From Bacteroidota bacterium (GTDB lineage Bacteria; Bacteroidota; Bacteroidia; Chitinophagales; Chitinophagaceae), in assembly GCA_028875875.1 (NCBI GenBank), contig JAGWUV010000006.1:42209-106208 (forward strand): a DNA stretch of 64,000 bases, read 5' to 3'. Position 1 is the first letter of the stretch. The number at the start of each line of letters is the position of its first letter. The notes under the pieces were generated by a model. That model had not been told where the DNA came from. It searched no databases and saw nothing but the letters and a program-made list of their open reading frames with translations. The position numbers and the translations under genes are program-made. Of this stretch, positions 45,768 through 55,620 are shown piece by piece.

Positions 45768-46787
45768 TTAAGCCTGAACTGATTTTACAGTTTTGATGAT
45801 ACGAGCAGCCACTTTGTAAGGATCAGCAGCTGAGTTAGGACGACGATCTTCCAGGTATCCTTTCCATCCTTTCGCAGGAACCATTACAGGGATACGGATA
45901 GAAGCACCGCGGTCAGAAACACCATAGCTGAAATCATGGATACTTGCAGTTTCGTGCTTACCTGTTAAACGTAAGTGGTTATCTGCACCGTACACTTCAA
46001 TATGTTCTTTTACTACAGGGCGGAAAGCTTCACAAACTTTATCGAAGATTTCTTTGCTGCCTGCATTTCTTAATAATGAGTTAGAGAAGTTAGCATGCAT
46101 ACCGGAACCATTCCAGTCTAAGTTGCCCAAAGGCTTACAATGCCAGTTAACAGCTACTCCGTATTTTTCACCAATTCTTTCCAGTAAATAACGAGCGATC
46201 CAGATTTGGTCGCCTGCTTCTTTAGCACCTTTAGAGAAAATTTGGAATTCCCACTGACCAGCAGCAACCTCAGCGTTGATACCTTCTACATTGATACCTG
46301 CTTCGATGATCGCATCTAAATGTTCTTCAACGATCTCACGACCGAAAGCGTTGTTAGCGCCAACAGAACAGTAGTAAGGTCCTTGAGGAGCAGGATAACC
46401 TCCTTCAGGAAAACCTAAAGGTTTGTTGGTAGCCGGATTCCAAAGGAAATATTCTTGTTCAAATCCAAACCAGAAATCATTATCATCATCATCAATCAAA
46501 GCACGTCCGTTAGATGCATGTGGAGTGCCATCAGCATTCAATACCTCACACATTACCAGGTAAGCGTTTTTACGCTGTGGATCTTTCACCACATACACTG
46601 GTTTTAATAAACAATCTGAAGAGCCGCCAGGAGCCTGTTCAGTAGAAGAGCCATCGAAAGACCACATAGGCAATGTTGCCAGTGTACCATCAAATTCTTC
46701 TGCTTTTACAATTTTAGTTTTACTGCGGAGGCTTTGTGTAGGCTTGTAACCATCCAGCCAAATGTACTCAAGTTTTGTAAGTGCCAT
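45768..46787 (-). CDS. glnII: Glutamine synthetase type II (eukaryotic-type)
   Basis: This 339-residue enzyme begins with the N-terminal beta-grasp segment (LEYIWLDGYKPTQSLRSKT) and has LPMWSFDGSSTEQAPG. The catalytic FGFEQEYFLW, NAEVAAGQWEFQI, GSGMHANFSNSLLRNAG and RGASIRIPV follow. This is the compact decameric GSII form that is most common in eukaryotes and scattered in bacteria. It lies upstream of the type III gene. A long AT-rich region with a -7 box precedes it and separates it from divergent purL. Confidence 0.95.
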   Translation of the reverse strand: MALTKLEYIWLDGYKPTQSLRSKTKIVKAEEFDGTLATLPMWSFDGSSTEQAPGGSSDCLLKPVYVVKDPQRKNAYLVMCEVLNADGTPHASNGRALIDDDDNDFWFGFEQEYFLWNPATNKPLGFPEGGYPAPQGPYYCSVGANNAFGREIVEEHLDAIIEAGINVEGINAEVAAGQWEFQIFSKGAKEAGDQIWIARYLLERIGEKYGVAVNWHCKPLGNLDWNGSGMHANFSNSLLRNAGSKEIFDKVCEAFRPVVKEHIEVYGADNHLRLTGKHETASIHDFSYGVSDRGASIRIPVMVPAKGWKGYLEDRRPNSAADPYKVAARIIKTVKSVQA

Positions 46788-46858
46788 GGTTTGTTGGTTT
46801 GAGGTATTAATAAAAATTAAATGTGTTGTTTTTTAATTAATTTTCCTATTTCGAGCAA

Positions 46859-46866
46859 CAAATGTA
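46859..46866 (-). promoter_or_regulatory. -7 box of glnII
   Basis: TACATTTG on the minus strand fits TAnnTTTG and lies 72 bases before the start codon. Confidence 0.5.
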
Positions 46867-47124
46867 GGGCATGATTATTTAAAAATTGATTTTTTTCTAT
46901 TTTTTTTCGAGTATTGTTTAATGTTCTAAAAATATTATTTATAAAAATAATTTTATTTTCTCCCGCTTTTAATGCAGGATTGTATATTATGTTAAAAAAT
47001 GATCATGTTAATTATTTAAATAGGCGGGTTGTACTTATTCACATTTTTTAGTCAATTTTAAGCTTTCGGCACCGGTTCTCATTCCATTTCCTTAAAAATC
47101 ATTCCCTTTATTCCGTCTTCTTCA

Positions 47125-47154
47125 TTGCCCCATAAACCGCCTTCCTTACTTTTG
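47125..47154 (+). promoter_or_regulatory. Promoter of the purL-rfaD-proC operon
   Basis: TTG (47125-47127), 19-base spacer, TACTTTTG (47147-47154): a textbook Bacteroidota -33/-7 pair, 55 bases before the purL ATG. Confidence 0.75.
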
Positions 47155-47209
47155 CGGCGTCGGAGTAAGGGATTTTACTTTATTTTCTTTCTAACCGTTA
47201 ACTCATCAA

Positions 47210-49423
47210 ATGGATATTACAGTTAAAACAGCCGAAGAACTTCGTTTAACCGCTGAAGAATTTGAACTGATTCAACAAAAGTTAGGGCGTACTCCCAACT
47301 TTACAGAGCTCTGTGCCTTCAGTGGCATGTGGAGTGAACATTGCAGCTATAAAAATTCTATTAAATGGCTGAAAACATTACCCCGCAGTGGTGGCAGGAT
47401 GCTGGTGGCAGCAGGGGAGGAAAATGCGGGCCTGATGGATATGGGTAATGGTTGGGGTGTTGTATTTAAAATAGAAAGTCATAACCACCCCAGTGCCATT
47501 GAACCTTTTCAGGGTGCGGCAACCGGTGTGGGTGGTATTCAGCGTGATATCTTCACCATGGGGGCAAGACCTATCGCTTCTTTAAATAGTCTTCGTTTTG
47601 GCAATATCACCGATAAAAAAACGCAACGCTTATTAAGTGGCGTGGTAAAAGGCATAGGTCATTATGGTAACTGTTTTGGGGTACCAACAGTGGGTGGCGA
47701 GGTGTATTTTGAAGAATGTTATCATACCAACCCGCTGGTCAATGCGATGAGCGTGGGTATTATGCAGGCCAATAAAATGGTCAGCGCTACCGCAAAAGGA
47801 ACAGGAAACCCTGTGATCTACGTAGGAAGTGCAACCGGTAAAGATGGTATTGGCGGTGCTTCGTTCGCATCAGCTAATATTACAGAAGAAAGTGCTGAAG
47901 AATTACCGGCAGTACAGGTGGGTGATCCTTTCCAGGAAAAGAAACTACTGGAAGCCTGCCTGGAGGTGATTGAAACAGGTGCTGTGGTAGGTATGCAGGA
48001 TATGGGTGCTGCGGGTATTATCTGCTCTACTGCCGAAATGAGTGCAAAAGGAGAAGTGGGAATGCGTATCGACCTGGATAAAGTGCCGATGCGTCAAAAA
48101 AATATGAAAGCCTGGGAATTGTTGTTGAGTGAAAGCCAGGAACGTATGCTGATGGTAGTAGAGAAAGGCAGAGAGCAGGAAGTGATCGATGTGTTTGAAA
48201 AATGGGATTTAAGTTGCAGCACTATCGGCGAAGTAACAGATGATGGCCTGCTGAAGTTTTATATGCATGGTGAACTGGAAGCTGAAATACCTGCCTATGA
48301 GCTGGTCTTAGGTGGTGGAGCGCCTCAATACACCAGGGAGTATAAAGAGCCTGCTTACTTTGAAAAGATCAATGCATTTGATATCAATAACGTTACCGAT
48401 ATAAATGCTGCTGATATCAAGGCAACTGCCGAGCAACTGATCCAAATACCCAATATTGCCAGTAAACGTTGGGTGTATACGCAATACGATAGCATGGTAG
48501 GTGCTGCCAATGCCAGCACCAATGCACCTAGTGATGCCGCTATTGTATTAGCAAAAGGGACAGATAAAGCCCTGGCCGTTACAGTAGATTGTAACAGTAA
48601 ATATGTTTTTGCCAATCCTTATGTAGGTGGCATGATCGCTGTAGCAGAAGCTGCCAGAAATATTGTTTGCTCCGGTGGTGAGCCGCTGGGTGTTACCAAT
48701 TGCTTAAACTTTGGTAATCCTTATAATCCTGAAGTGTATTACCAGTTTGTAAAAGCTGTTACAGGCATGGGGGATGCCTGTAAAAAATTCAATACGCCAG
48801 TAACGGGCGGTAACGTTAGTTTCTATAACCAAAACCCCGAAGGTCCCGTATATCCTACACCAACCATTGGTATGGTAGGTGTGATCGATGAATTTGAAAA
48901 CAGGATGACGTTAGATTATAAGCAGGCTGGAGATGTGATCATATTATTAGGTAAGCAGCAAAATGATATCGCCTCATCTGAATACCTTCATAAGCTAAAA
49001 GGTGTTGAATATTCGCCTGTGCCTCATTTCGATTTAGATAAAGAGTTTGCCTTACAACAATTCGTTGCAAACATCATCAAAGAAAAACTGATCAACAGTG
49101 CACATGACCTCAGTGAAGGCGGTTTATTGATTGCTTTACTGGAAAAGGGTTTCAATAGGGATTTGGGTTTTGAAATCAACGCAACAACAGATGGTATCAG
49201 AAACGATGCATACTGGTTTGGTGAAGCACAAAGCCGTGTGGTGGTAAGCTGTTCCAAACAACAAGCTGAAGTACTTCAACAAAAAGCAAAAGCAGCAGGT
49301 ATTGCATTTACACAACTAGGTACGGTAACAACAGACGCTATTACCATTAACAACGAAAGCTGGGGAAGCATTACAGTGTGGAAAGAAAAATATGATACAG
49401 CCATTGAAAAACTTTTGAAATAA
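47210..49423 (+). CDS. purL: Phosphoribosylformylglycinamidine synthase subunit PurL (small type)
   Basis: This 737-residue protein has duplicated AIRS-like ATP-binding halves. It shows FSGMWSEHCSYKNS, KIESHNHPSAIEPFQGAATGVGG, GIGHYGNCFGVPTVGGE, GMQDMGAAGI and a second-half NFGNPYNPEVYYQF...PVTGGNVSFYN. It converts FGAR to FGAM in purine synthesis with PurQ and PurS, which must be elsewhere. The start follows a clear promoter. The rfaD start is 4 bases after its stop. Confidence 0.97.
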   Translation: MDITVKTAEELRLTAEEFELIQQKLGRTPNFTELCAFSGMWSEHCSYKNSIKWLKTLPRSGGRMLVAAGEENAGLMDMGNGWGVVFKIESHNHPSAIEPFQGAATGVGGIQRDIFTMGARPIASLNSLRFGNITDKKTQRLLSGVVKGIGHYGNCFGVPTVGGEVYFEECYHTNPLVNAMSVGIMQANKMVSATAKGTGNPVIYVGSATGKDGIGGASFASANITEESAEELPAVQVGDPFQEKKLLEACLEVIETGAVVGMQDMGAAGIICSTAEMSAKGEVGMRIDLDKVPMRQKNMKAWELLLSESQERMLMVVEKGREQEVIDVFEKWDLSCSTIGEVTDDGLLKFYMHGELEAEIPAYELVLGGGAPQYTREYKEPAYFEKINAFDINNVTDINAADIKATAEQLIQIPNIASKRWVYTQYDSMVGAANASTNAPSDAAIVLAKGTDKALAVTVDCNSKYVFANPYVGGMIAVAEAARNIVCSGGEPLGVTNCLNFGNPYNPEVYYQFVKAVTGMGDACKKFNTPVTGGNVSFYNQNPEGPVYPTPTIGMVGVIDEFENRMTLDYKQAGDVIILLGKQQNDIASSEYLHKLKGVEYSPVPHFDLDKEFALQQFVANIIKEKLINSAHDLSEGGLLIALLEKGFNRDLGFEINATTDGIRNDAYWFGEAQSRVVVSCSKQQAEVLQQKAKAAGIAFTQLGTVTTDAITINNESWGSITVWKEKYDTAIEKLLK

Positions 49424-49427
49424 GCAA

Positions 49428-50444
49428 ATGAATCATTCTTTAAATAAAAATGCATCGATCATAGTTACAGGTGCTGCCGGTTTTATTGGCAGTTGCATGG
49501 TTGAATTTCTCAATGAGAACGGCTATGAAAATTTAATATTAGTGGATGATTTTGGTATTGAAGCAAAGCGAAGAAATTGGGAACAGAAGAAATACGCCAG
49601 TATCGTTGAACGGTATAACCTGTTCGACTGGCTGAAAAAGGAAGATACTGCCATTGCTGCGGTCATTCATTTGGGCGCAAGAACTGATACCACCGAATTC
49701 AATTATGCTATCCACGAAGAGTTAAACGTGCAGTATTCAAAAGATATCTGGCACTATTGTGTAGAAAAAAATATTCCTCTTGTCTATGCCTCTTCTGCGG
49801 CTACTTATGGTGCCGGTGAATTGGGATATGATGATGATCATGCACTCAGCGAAAAACTAAAGCCACTCAATCCCTACGGTATCAGCAAAAATGAATTTGA
49901 TAAATGGGCATTACAACAGCAACAACAACCACCTTGCTGGACGGGCTTAAAGTTTTTCAACATCTATGGTCCTAATGAATATCACAAAGGCCGAATGGCT
50001 AGTGTGATATGGCATTCCTTCAACCAGATCAAAAAGGATGGTATTGTAAAGTTATTCAGAAGCCACAGGCCTGATTTTAAAGACGGAGAGCAGCTGAGAG
50101 ATTTTGTATATGTTAAGGATTTGGTGAAAGTGATGTTATGGATGTGTGAGTCAATGCTCAGTGATCAATGGGGTAAAGAGCAAAACGGCATTTACAATTT
50201 AGGAACAGGTAAAGCCAGAAGCTTTTACGATCTTGCCGCAGCCACTTTCAGAGGGCTTGACCTGGAACCCAACATTGTTTTCATCGATATGCCCGAAGAC
50301 ATCAGGGATAAATATCAATACTTCACCGAAGCCAATATGAAAAAACTTAGGGCTGCGGGATATACTAACGAATTCTACAGTTTAGAAGCAGGGGTGGATG
50401 ATTATGTTCGCAACTACCTGCGTAAAGACCTCAAAATTTATTAG
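49428..50444 (+). CDS. rfaD: ADP-L-glycero-D-manno-heptose-6-epimerase
   Basis: This 338-residue extended SDR enzyme has NAD motif GAAGFIGSCM, HLGARTDTTE, catalytic YGISK (with YASSAATYG) and FFNIYGPNEYHKGRMASV, all typical of RfaD/HldD. It forms the heptose donor of the lipopolysaccharide core. It sits 4 bases after purL and 20 bases before proC, so the three form one transcript despite unrelated pathways. Confidence 0.94.
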   Translation: MNHSLNKNASIIVTGAAGFIGSCMVEFLNENGYENLILVDDFGIEAKRRNWEQKKYASIVERYNLFDWLKKEDTAIAAVIHLGARTDTTEFNYAIHEELNVQYSKDIWHYCVEKNIPLVYASSAATYGAGELGYDDDHALSEKLKPLNPYGISKNEFDKWALQQQQQPPCWTGLKFFNIYGPNEYHKGRMASVIWHSFNQIKKDGIVKLFRSHRPDFKDGEQLRDFVYVKDLVKVMLWMCESMLSDQWGKEQNGIYNLGTGKARSFYDLAAATFRGLDLEPNIVFIDMPEDIRDKYQYFTEANMKKLRAAGYTNEFYSLEAGVDDYVRNYLRKDLKIY

Positions 50445-50464
50445 CCATCTTTCAAAACAATTGT

Positions 50465-51265
50465 ATGAGCAAGAAAATAGCCATCATTGGTGGCGGTAAC
50501 CTCGGAACAGCGATCGCAGAAGGATTGATGAGCAGTGGTTTTGTTCAACCGCAGCATATCATGATCACCAAAAGAAATGTGGCCACTCTCGATATGCTTG
50601 CTGCTAAAGGTGCTTTGGTGAGCAGCGATAATCTCGAAGCGGTTCGCTTTGCTGATTTTATTATTCTTGCCGTTAAGCCTTTCCAGCTGAAGGAAGTCAT
50701 ATTGCATATTAAGCCTGAGTTGAAAGCAGGGCATCACGCACTCATCAGCGTAGTTACAGGTGTGTGGATCAAAGAAATGCAAGACCTCGTAGGTAACAAT
50801 TTCGCCATATTCAGGGCCATGCCCAATACGGCGATCGCTATACAGGAAAGCATGACCTGTATTAGCTCGTTTAATGCCACGGTAGAGCAGTCTGCATTTG
50901 TTTCAGACTTGTTCGATCAATTAGGAAAAACGGTAACAATCGATGAGAAACTGATGGATGCTGCAACAGTATTGGGTGCCTGTGGAACTGCATATGCCAT
51001 GCGGTACATCAGGGCCAATATCCAGGGTGGTATTGAAATTGGGTTTAGTGCTAAAGTAGCTTCGCTGATTGCCGCACAAACGGTAAAGGGCGCTGCTGAA
51101 TTATTACTGACTAAAAACACACATCCTGAACAGGAGATTGATAAAGTAACCACCCCCAAAGGATGTACCATTGCCGGCTTGAATGAAATGGAGCACCAGG
51201 GCTTTAGTTCATCCCTCATTAAAGGTGTTATAACCAGTTATAAAAAAATTATAGATGACATGTAA
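50465..51265 (+). CDS. proC: Pyrroline-5-carboxylate reductase
   Basis: This 266-residue protein has the N-terminal Rossmann motif IIGGGNLGTAIAEGL and ILAVKPFQ, FRAMPNTAI and the C-terminal catalytic helix region VTTPKGCTIAGLNEME. It makes proline from pyrroline-5-carboxylate with NAD(P)H. It is the last gene of the purL-rfaD operon by spacing. Length matches the family. Confidence 0.95.
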   Translation: MSKKIAIIGGGNLGTAIAEGLMSSGFVQPQHIMITKRNVATLDMLAAKGALVSSDNLEAVRFADFIILAVKPFQLKEVILHIKPELKAGHHALISVVTGVWIKEMQDLVGNNFAIFRAMPNTAIAIQESMTCISSFNATVEQSAFVSDLFDQLGKTVTIDEKLMDAATVLGACGTAYAMRYIRANIQGGIEIGFSAKVASLIAAQTVKGAAELLLTKNTHPEQEIDKVTTPKGCTIAGLNEMEHQGFSSSLIKGVITSYKKIIDDM

Positions 51266-51340
51266 AATAATGTCACCTTAGGCAACGGGAATATGGTAGT
51301 ACTGTATCTCCGTGTTATTGTATGCTGATAAGTTAAAAAA

Positions 51341-52606
51341 TTGAAAATCAAATTAATTCCTTTATTCCTGCTTCTTTTCAGTGCAACGCTCTTGTATGCA
51401 CAAGACAGCACTTCTATCCCTGTTTTATCGAAAAGGGATAGTATGCAAATGGAATTTTATAAAAAAGAGAGGGATATAAGGGATGTTTTCCGACACTCGA
51501 AAAAAGCACATCAGCAATCTGTTGATTCGGAAACAGAATCCAAAGCGGGTAAATATCTTTTCTCAATCGTACCTGCAGCCGGCTATACCCTGCAAACAGG
51601 CTTTGCGGCCATACTAAGTGCCAATCTCGCCTTTTATAACAGTACCGCTTCCGATCAAAAACTTTCCAATATAGCCACCAGTATCACGTACTCGCAATAT
51701 GAGCAAACGATCATTCCGTTTACCGTGAATATATGGACGAAGAATAATAAGTTTAATATAATTTCCGATAATAGGTACATAGAGTACCCTTCTGATATTT
51801 ATGGATTGGGGGGGGTGAGGTTAAGCGTTCCGCTTGCCGATTCTATCGCCAATAGTGCTTATACGGTAAACTTCTCCGGTCTCAAGCTGCATGAAACCTT
51901 TATGGCAAGAGTGGCTAAAAACACCTACCTGGGTGCCGGTATTTTCTACGATCAGTTTTGGAACATCAACGCATTGGATTCTTTGCACAGGAATATGGCT
52001 CGCCTGCTTTCCAGGAACCTGGGTACAAGTGAAATGGCGGTAGGTATGGCTTTCCGGTTTTTATACGATTCAAGATTGAACCAGATCAATTCCGAGAATG
52101 GCTGGTATGCGAATCTTTTGTTCCGTCCTAATTTCAAGTTCATGGGTAGTGATGAGAACTGGAACGGCTTGCAAACAGATGTACGCTGGTACACACATTT
52201 CCCCAAAGATTCAAAGAATGTGTTGGCCTTCTGGAACTTTAACTGGCTAACACTGGGGGCACAACAACCGCCTTTTCTACTATTGCCCAGCACCGGATGG
52301 GATGACCAGTACAATACAGGCAGAGGCTATATACAGGGACGCTTCAGAGGAAAGGATATGGTGTATTACGAAAATGAATACCGTTTCAGGTTAACCAATA
52401 ACGGCTTATTGGGTGGTGTTATTTTTGGCAATATTGAATATTTCTCTCCCAGCTATGTAAACCAGAAAGATATTTTAAGCGTTGGGTATGGCCTGGGACT
52501 GAGAATAAAAATTAATAAATATTCAGGCACTAATCTCTGTGTAGATTATGGCTTTGGTGAGAATGGCTCCAGGGGCTTTTTTGTTAACCTCGGCGAAGTG
52601 TTTTAA
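51341..52606 (+). CDS. Omp85-like outer-membrane barrel protein (TTG start)
   Basis: This 421-residue protein has a signal peptide (MKIKLIPLFLLLFSATLLYA) that begins with a TTG codon. No ATG occurs in frame nearby without an intervening stop, so TTG is the real start. After a short helical stretch the rest is a barrel of amphipathic strands (about 75-421). RFLYDSRLNQINSENGWY (the BamA-like xRDxR/NPxxG region), FRGKDMVYYENEYRFRL and a terminal Phe match the C-terminal half of Omp85/BamA. No POTRA domains are seen, so it is a barrel-only member of unknown role. Confidence 0.82.
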   Translation: MKIKLIPLFLLLFSATLLYAQDSTSIPVLSKRDSMQMEFYKKERDIRDVFRHSKKAHQQSVDSETESKAGKYLFSIVPAAGYTLQTGFAAILSANLAFYNSTASDQKLSNIATSITYSQYEQTIIPFTVNIWTKNNKFNIISDNRYIEYPSDIYGLGGVRLSVPLADSIANSAYTVNFSGLKLHETFMARVAKNTYLGAGIFYDQFWNINALDSLHRNMARLLSRNLGTSEMAVGMAFRFLYDSRLNQINSENGWYANLLFRPNFKFMGSDENWNGLQTDVRWYTHFPKDSKNVLAFWNFNWLTLGAQQPPFLLLPSTGWDDQYNTGRGYIQGRFRGKDMVYYENEYRFRLTNNGLLGGVIFGNIEYFSPSYVNQKDILSVGYGLGLRIKINKYSGTNLCVDYGFGENGSRGFFVNLGEVF

Positions 52607-52723
52607 ATATTCTTCTGCATAACTTCTTGTACAAACTTTTACACCGCAAACCATTGCAAGGCATTAAAAGCGTTGCTTATTTTCTCTAACAGTGTAACTT
52701 TCCGTTCCTAATTCATAAGCTGT

Positions 52724-54496
52724 ATGAAGCACTATTTTATTGCAACGATTGCTGCAGCCATCTGCTCGGTGGTATCTCATCAACACAGTTTCGCTCAAAC
52801 ATCATCCATGAATAAAGAAAATAACCGTCAATGGTGGAAGGAAGCCGTGGTGTATCAAATCTATCCAAGGAGTTTTAAGGATAGCAATGGGGATGGTATC
52901 GGCGATCTGAAAGGTATTACTTCCCGTCTCGATTATATCAAAAGCCTGGGTATAGATGTAGTATGGCTCAATCCTATTTTTTCTTCCCCGAATGCTGATA
53001 ATGGCTATGATATCAGCGACTACCGCGGTATTATGAAAGAATTTGGAACAATGGAAGATTTTGATGAATTACTCAAAGGCATGCACCAGCGGGGAATTAA
53101 AATGGTCTTAGACCTTGTTGCCAACCATAGCAGTGATGAACATGATTGGTTCAAGCAATCACGTAGTTCCAGGAATAATCCTTACCGCGATTACTATCAT
53201 TGGTGGCCTGCTGAAAAAGGAAAGCCTGCACATCGCTGGAGTTTCTTTGATGTGAATGGAGATGCCTGGAAATATGATTCTGTAACCAATGCCTATTACC
53301 TGCATTATTTCAGTTACAAGCAGCCAGACCTGAACTGGGAAAACCCCAATGTTCGGAAAGAGATCTTTGATATGATGAACTTCTGGTTTGATAAAGGCGT
53401 GGATGGTTTTAGAATGGATGTGATCCCTTTCATTTCAAAAGACACTTCATTTCCTGAATTACCTAAAGAATACCATGGTGATTATGTTACTTACTACGCC
53501 AATGGCCCGCATTTACACGATTACCTGAAAGAAATGAACAAAGAAGTGTTGAGTAAGCACAATGTAATGAGTGTGGCGGAAGGTGCCGGAGTAACTATAG
53601 AAACAGCACACAATTTTGTGGATGAAGACAGGCATGAACTGAATATGCTCTATCATTTTGATGGAGTAGGTTATGGATATGTGCCCGGTAAATTTAAAGT
53701 TCCTGAACCCGGTGGGTATAAACTGGTTGGCTTTAAAGAAATATACAGCAAATGGGATAGTGTGTTTGCTAAGAAGGGATGGGGAACGATCTATTTAGGC
53801 AACCACGATCAGCCGCGTATGCTTACCCGCTGGGGCAATGATGCTCCTGCATACAGAGACGCTTCCTCTAAAATGCTAACTACATTTCTGCTTACCATGC
53901 GTGCCACGCCTTACTATTACTTTGGAGATGAGTTGGGCATGAGTAATATTAAATTCGATAAAATCGAAGATTATAAAGACATAGAATCGATCAATATGTA
54001 CCAGCAGATCAAGAACCATGGCGGCGATCTGCAAGAGTTTATAGAAGCCCAAAAAATTTCAGCACGTGATAATGGTCGTACTCCTTTTCAATGGGATGCT
54101 TCGGCTAACGCAGGCTTTACCACCGGAACACCCTGGATAAAAGTAAACCCTAACTACACCACAGTAAATGTGGCGGCAGAAGAGAATAATCCTAATTCCT
54201 GCCTGAATTATTTTAAGAAAGCAGTACAACTGAGAAAGAGCAACAAAGTGCTGGTGTATGGTGCCTATACTTTACTGGATAAGGCCAATGAAAAAATATA
54301 TGCCTATACAAGAGAGGAAGGTGCTGATAAAATGCTGGTGATCTTAAACTTTAGTAAAGACAAAGTGAACTGGAAATTACCCAAGGGCATATTGTTGAAA
54401 GGGAAACCCCTGTTGAATAACTATGCTTCTTTCATGAACATCAATGGGTTGGTTAGTGTAGAGCCTTACCAGGCCATTGTGATCAGGTTGAAATAA
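52724..54496 (+). CDS. Secreted GH13 alpha-glucosidase
   Basis: This 590-residue protein has a signal peptide (MKHYFIATIAAAICSVVSHQHSFAQ). Its GH13 TIM barrel carries WWKEAVVYQIYPRSFKD, DLVANHSS, GFRMDVI (nucleophile Asp), SVAEGAG (acid/base Glu) and YLGNHDQPR (transition-state Asp), plus a C-terminal beta domain. The combination fits the oligo-1,6-glucosidase / alpha-glucosidase subfamily. It probably works in the periplasm on short alpha-glucans. No SusC/SusD partners are in the window. Confidence 0.92.
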   Translation: MKHYFIATIAAAICSVVSHQHSFAQTSSMNKENNRQWWKEAVVYQIYPRSFKDSNGDGIGDLKGITSRLDYIKSLGIDVVWLNPIFSSPNADNGYDISDYRGIMKEFGTMEDFDELLKGMHQRGIKMVLDLVANHSSDEHDWFKQSRSSRNNPYRDYYHWWPAEKGKPAHRWSFFDVNGDAWKYDSVTNAYYLHYFSYKQPDLNWENPNVRKEIFDMMNFWFDKGVDGFRMDVIPFISKDTSFPELPKEYHGDYVTYYANGPHLHDYLKEMNKEVLSKHNVMSVAEGAGVTIETAHNFVDEDRHELNMLYHFDGVGYGYVPGKFKVPEPGGYKLVGFKEIYSKWDSVFAKKGWGTIYLGNHDQPRMLTRWGNDAPAYRDASSKMLTTFLLTMRATPYYYFGDELGMSNIKFDKIEDYKDIESINMYQQIKNHGGDLQEFIEAQKISARDNGRTPFQWDASANAGFTTGTPWIKVNPNYTTVNVAAEENNPNSCLNYFKKAVQLRKSNKVLVYGAYTLLDKANEKIYAYTREEGADKMLVILNFSKDKVNWKLPKGILLKGKPLLNNYASFMNINGLVSVEPYQAIVIRLK

Positions 54497-54514
54497 TTGT
54501 AAGTGCTTATCATA

Positions 54515-54552
54515 AAAAAGAGCCTTCAGCTTATATGCTAAAGGCTCTTTTA
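54515..54552. terminator. Bidirectional terminator between GH13 and dienelactone hydrolase genes
   Basis: A stem of 11 bp plus an inner 3 bp (one C-A mismatch; arms 54516-54530 and 54537-54551) is flanked by A and T runs, between convergent genes. Confidence 0.8.
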
Positions 54553-54569
54553 TTTTTATGCATGTTTGC

Positions 54570-55445
54570 TTAATGTGCTTTCAGGAAAGCAATGGCTTTG
54601 GTATGGGCATCTTCCGTAGCTTCTTTATTAAATGCCGGGTTGCTGGGGTTGGCAAAACCATGGCCTGCCTCATAGCGGTATACCTGTATATTTTTACCTA
54701 ATGCTTTCATATCATTTTCAAAAGCGGTTACTACTTCCGGTTTAATACCCTGGTCTTTATTCCCAAAGAAACCGATCACATCGCAGTTGATGGTTTTTAA
54801 TTTCTCTTTATCCGTCTCGGGCCTGCCGTAATACATTACACAGCCTGCGGCCTGTTTACCGGCCAGTATGGTGCTTTGTAAGCTCCAGCCACCACCGAAA
54901 CACCAGCCTACTGTATAAATTTTCGCATTACTGCCTGCAAAGCTCAATCCGCCTTTGATAATAGATTCCAGCCTGTCGGCCTTTGCACTTCTCATATATA
55001 CCATGGCACTATCAGGTGTGGTAGCTACTTTTCCATCATACATATCCAGGGCCAGTACATTTACATCGCCCAATTCTTTGTAAAAAGTTTCTGCCTCTCT
55101 TTTAATATTATCGTTTAGTCCCCACCATTCCTGTATCACCAATAACCATTTGTTGGTTTTCTTTTTGGCTTTGATGAAATAAGCCGAAGCTTTGTTGCCG
55201 TCGGGTGAGGCAAAAGTGATCATATTACCCAGCGGGTTTACCAGAGTATAACGGATCGGATAGGGATGCAGCGCTGCGAAGCCGGGCTGGTCAGCATCTT
55301 TTTGTATCAGGTCGCGGGTTTCTGCATTGAAACAACTGATATAACAATCAGGGGTAAGCGGTTTAGGCTCGGGCCTTTTAAAAGTATAGCTTAATAGGGC
55401 GGCAGTACCAAAGGCAGCGGCGGATAGTAACAACAATTTTCTCAT
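54570..55445 (-). CDS. Dienelactone hydrolase family protein (secreted)
   Basis: This 291-residue protein has an N-terminal hydrophobic export segment (MRKLLLLSAAAFGTAALLSY). The alpha/beta-hydrolase core has EWWGLND, Cys nucleophile motif GWCFGGGWS, an Asp in GNKDQGIKPE and the final His in GHGFANP, i.e. the Cys-Asp-His triad of dienelactone hydrolases. The physiological substrate is unknown. It is convergent with the GH13 gene and divergent from pyrG. Confidence 0.9.
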   Translation of the reverse strand: MRKLLLLSAAAFGTAALLSYTFKRPEPKPLTPDCYISCFNAETRDLIQKDADQPGFAALHPYPIRYTLVNPLGNMITFASPDGNKASAYFIKAKKKTNKWLLVIQEWWGLNDNIKREAETFYKELGDVNVLALDMYDGKVATTPDSAMVYMRSAKADRLESIIKGGLSFAGSNAKIYTVGWCFGGGWSLQSTILAGKQAAGCVMYYGRPETDKEKLKTINCDVIGFFGNKDQGIKPEVVTAFENDMKALGKNIQVYRYEAGHGFANPSNPAFNKEATEDAHTKAIAFLKAH

Positions 55446-55620
55446 AAAATAAATTTAGTTGGTAGAAGATGTGCACCTCAAATTAACAGAAATAGCCGGC
55501 AGTTGTTGTATAGTTGCCTTGTGATTTTTTTGAAATGAAAATTTGCCGTAGGTTTGTACGACCTCCGAGAGTTATTCATCACTTTTATTTTCCATTTCTC
55601 TTTAAGGTCAACAAAATTTA

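Larger units (their letters stand above)
46788..47209. other. AT-rich divergent promoter region, glnII / purL
   Basis: This 422-base spacer between divergent genes holds no ORF. It contains a glnII -7 box (minus strand, 46859-46866), a very AT-rich stretch (about 46875-47040, with A/T runs such as ATTATTTATAAAAATAATTT) and the purL promoter at 47125-47154. Such length and composition suit nitrogen-responsive regulation of glnII, but no specific operator is recognised. Confidence 0.6.
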
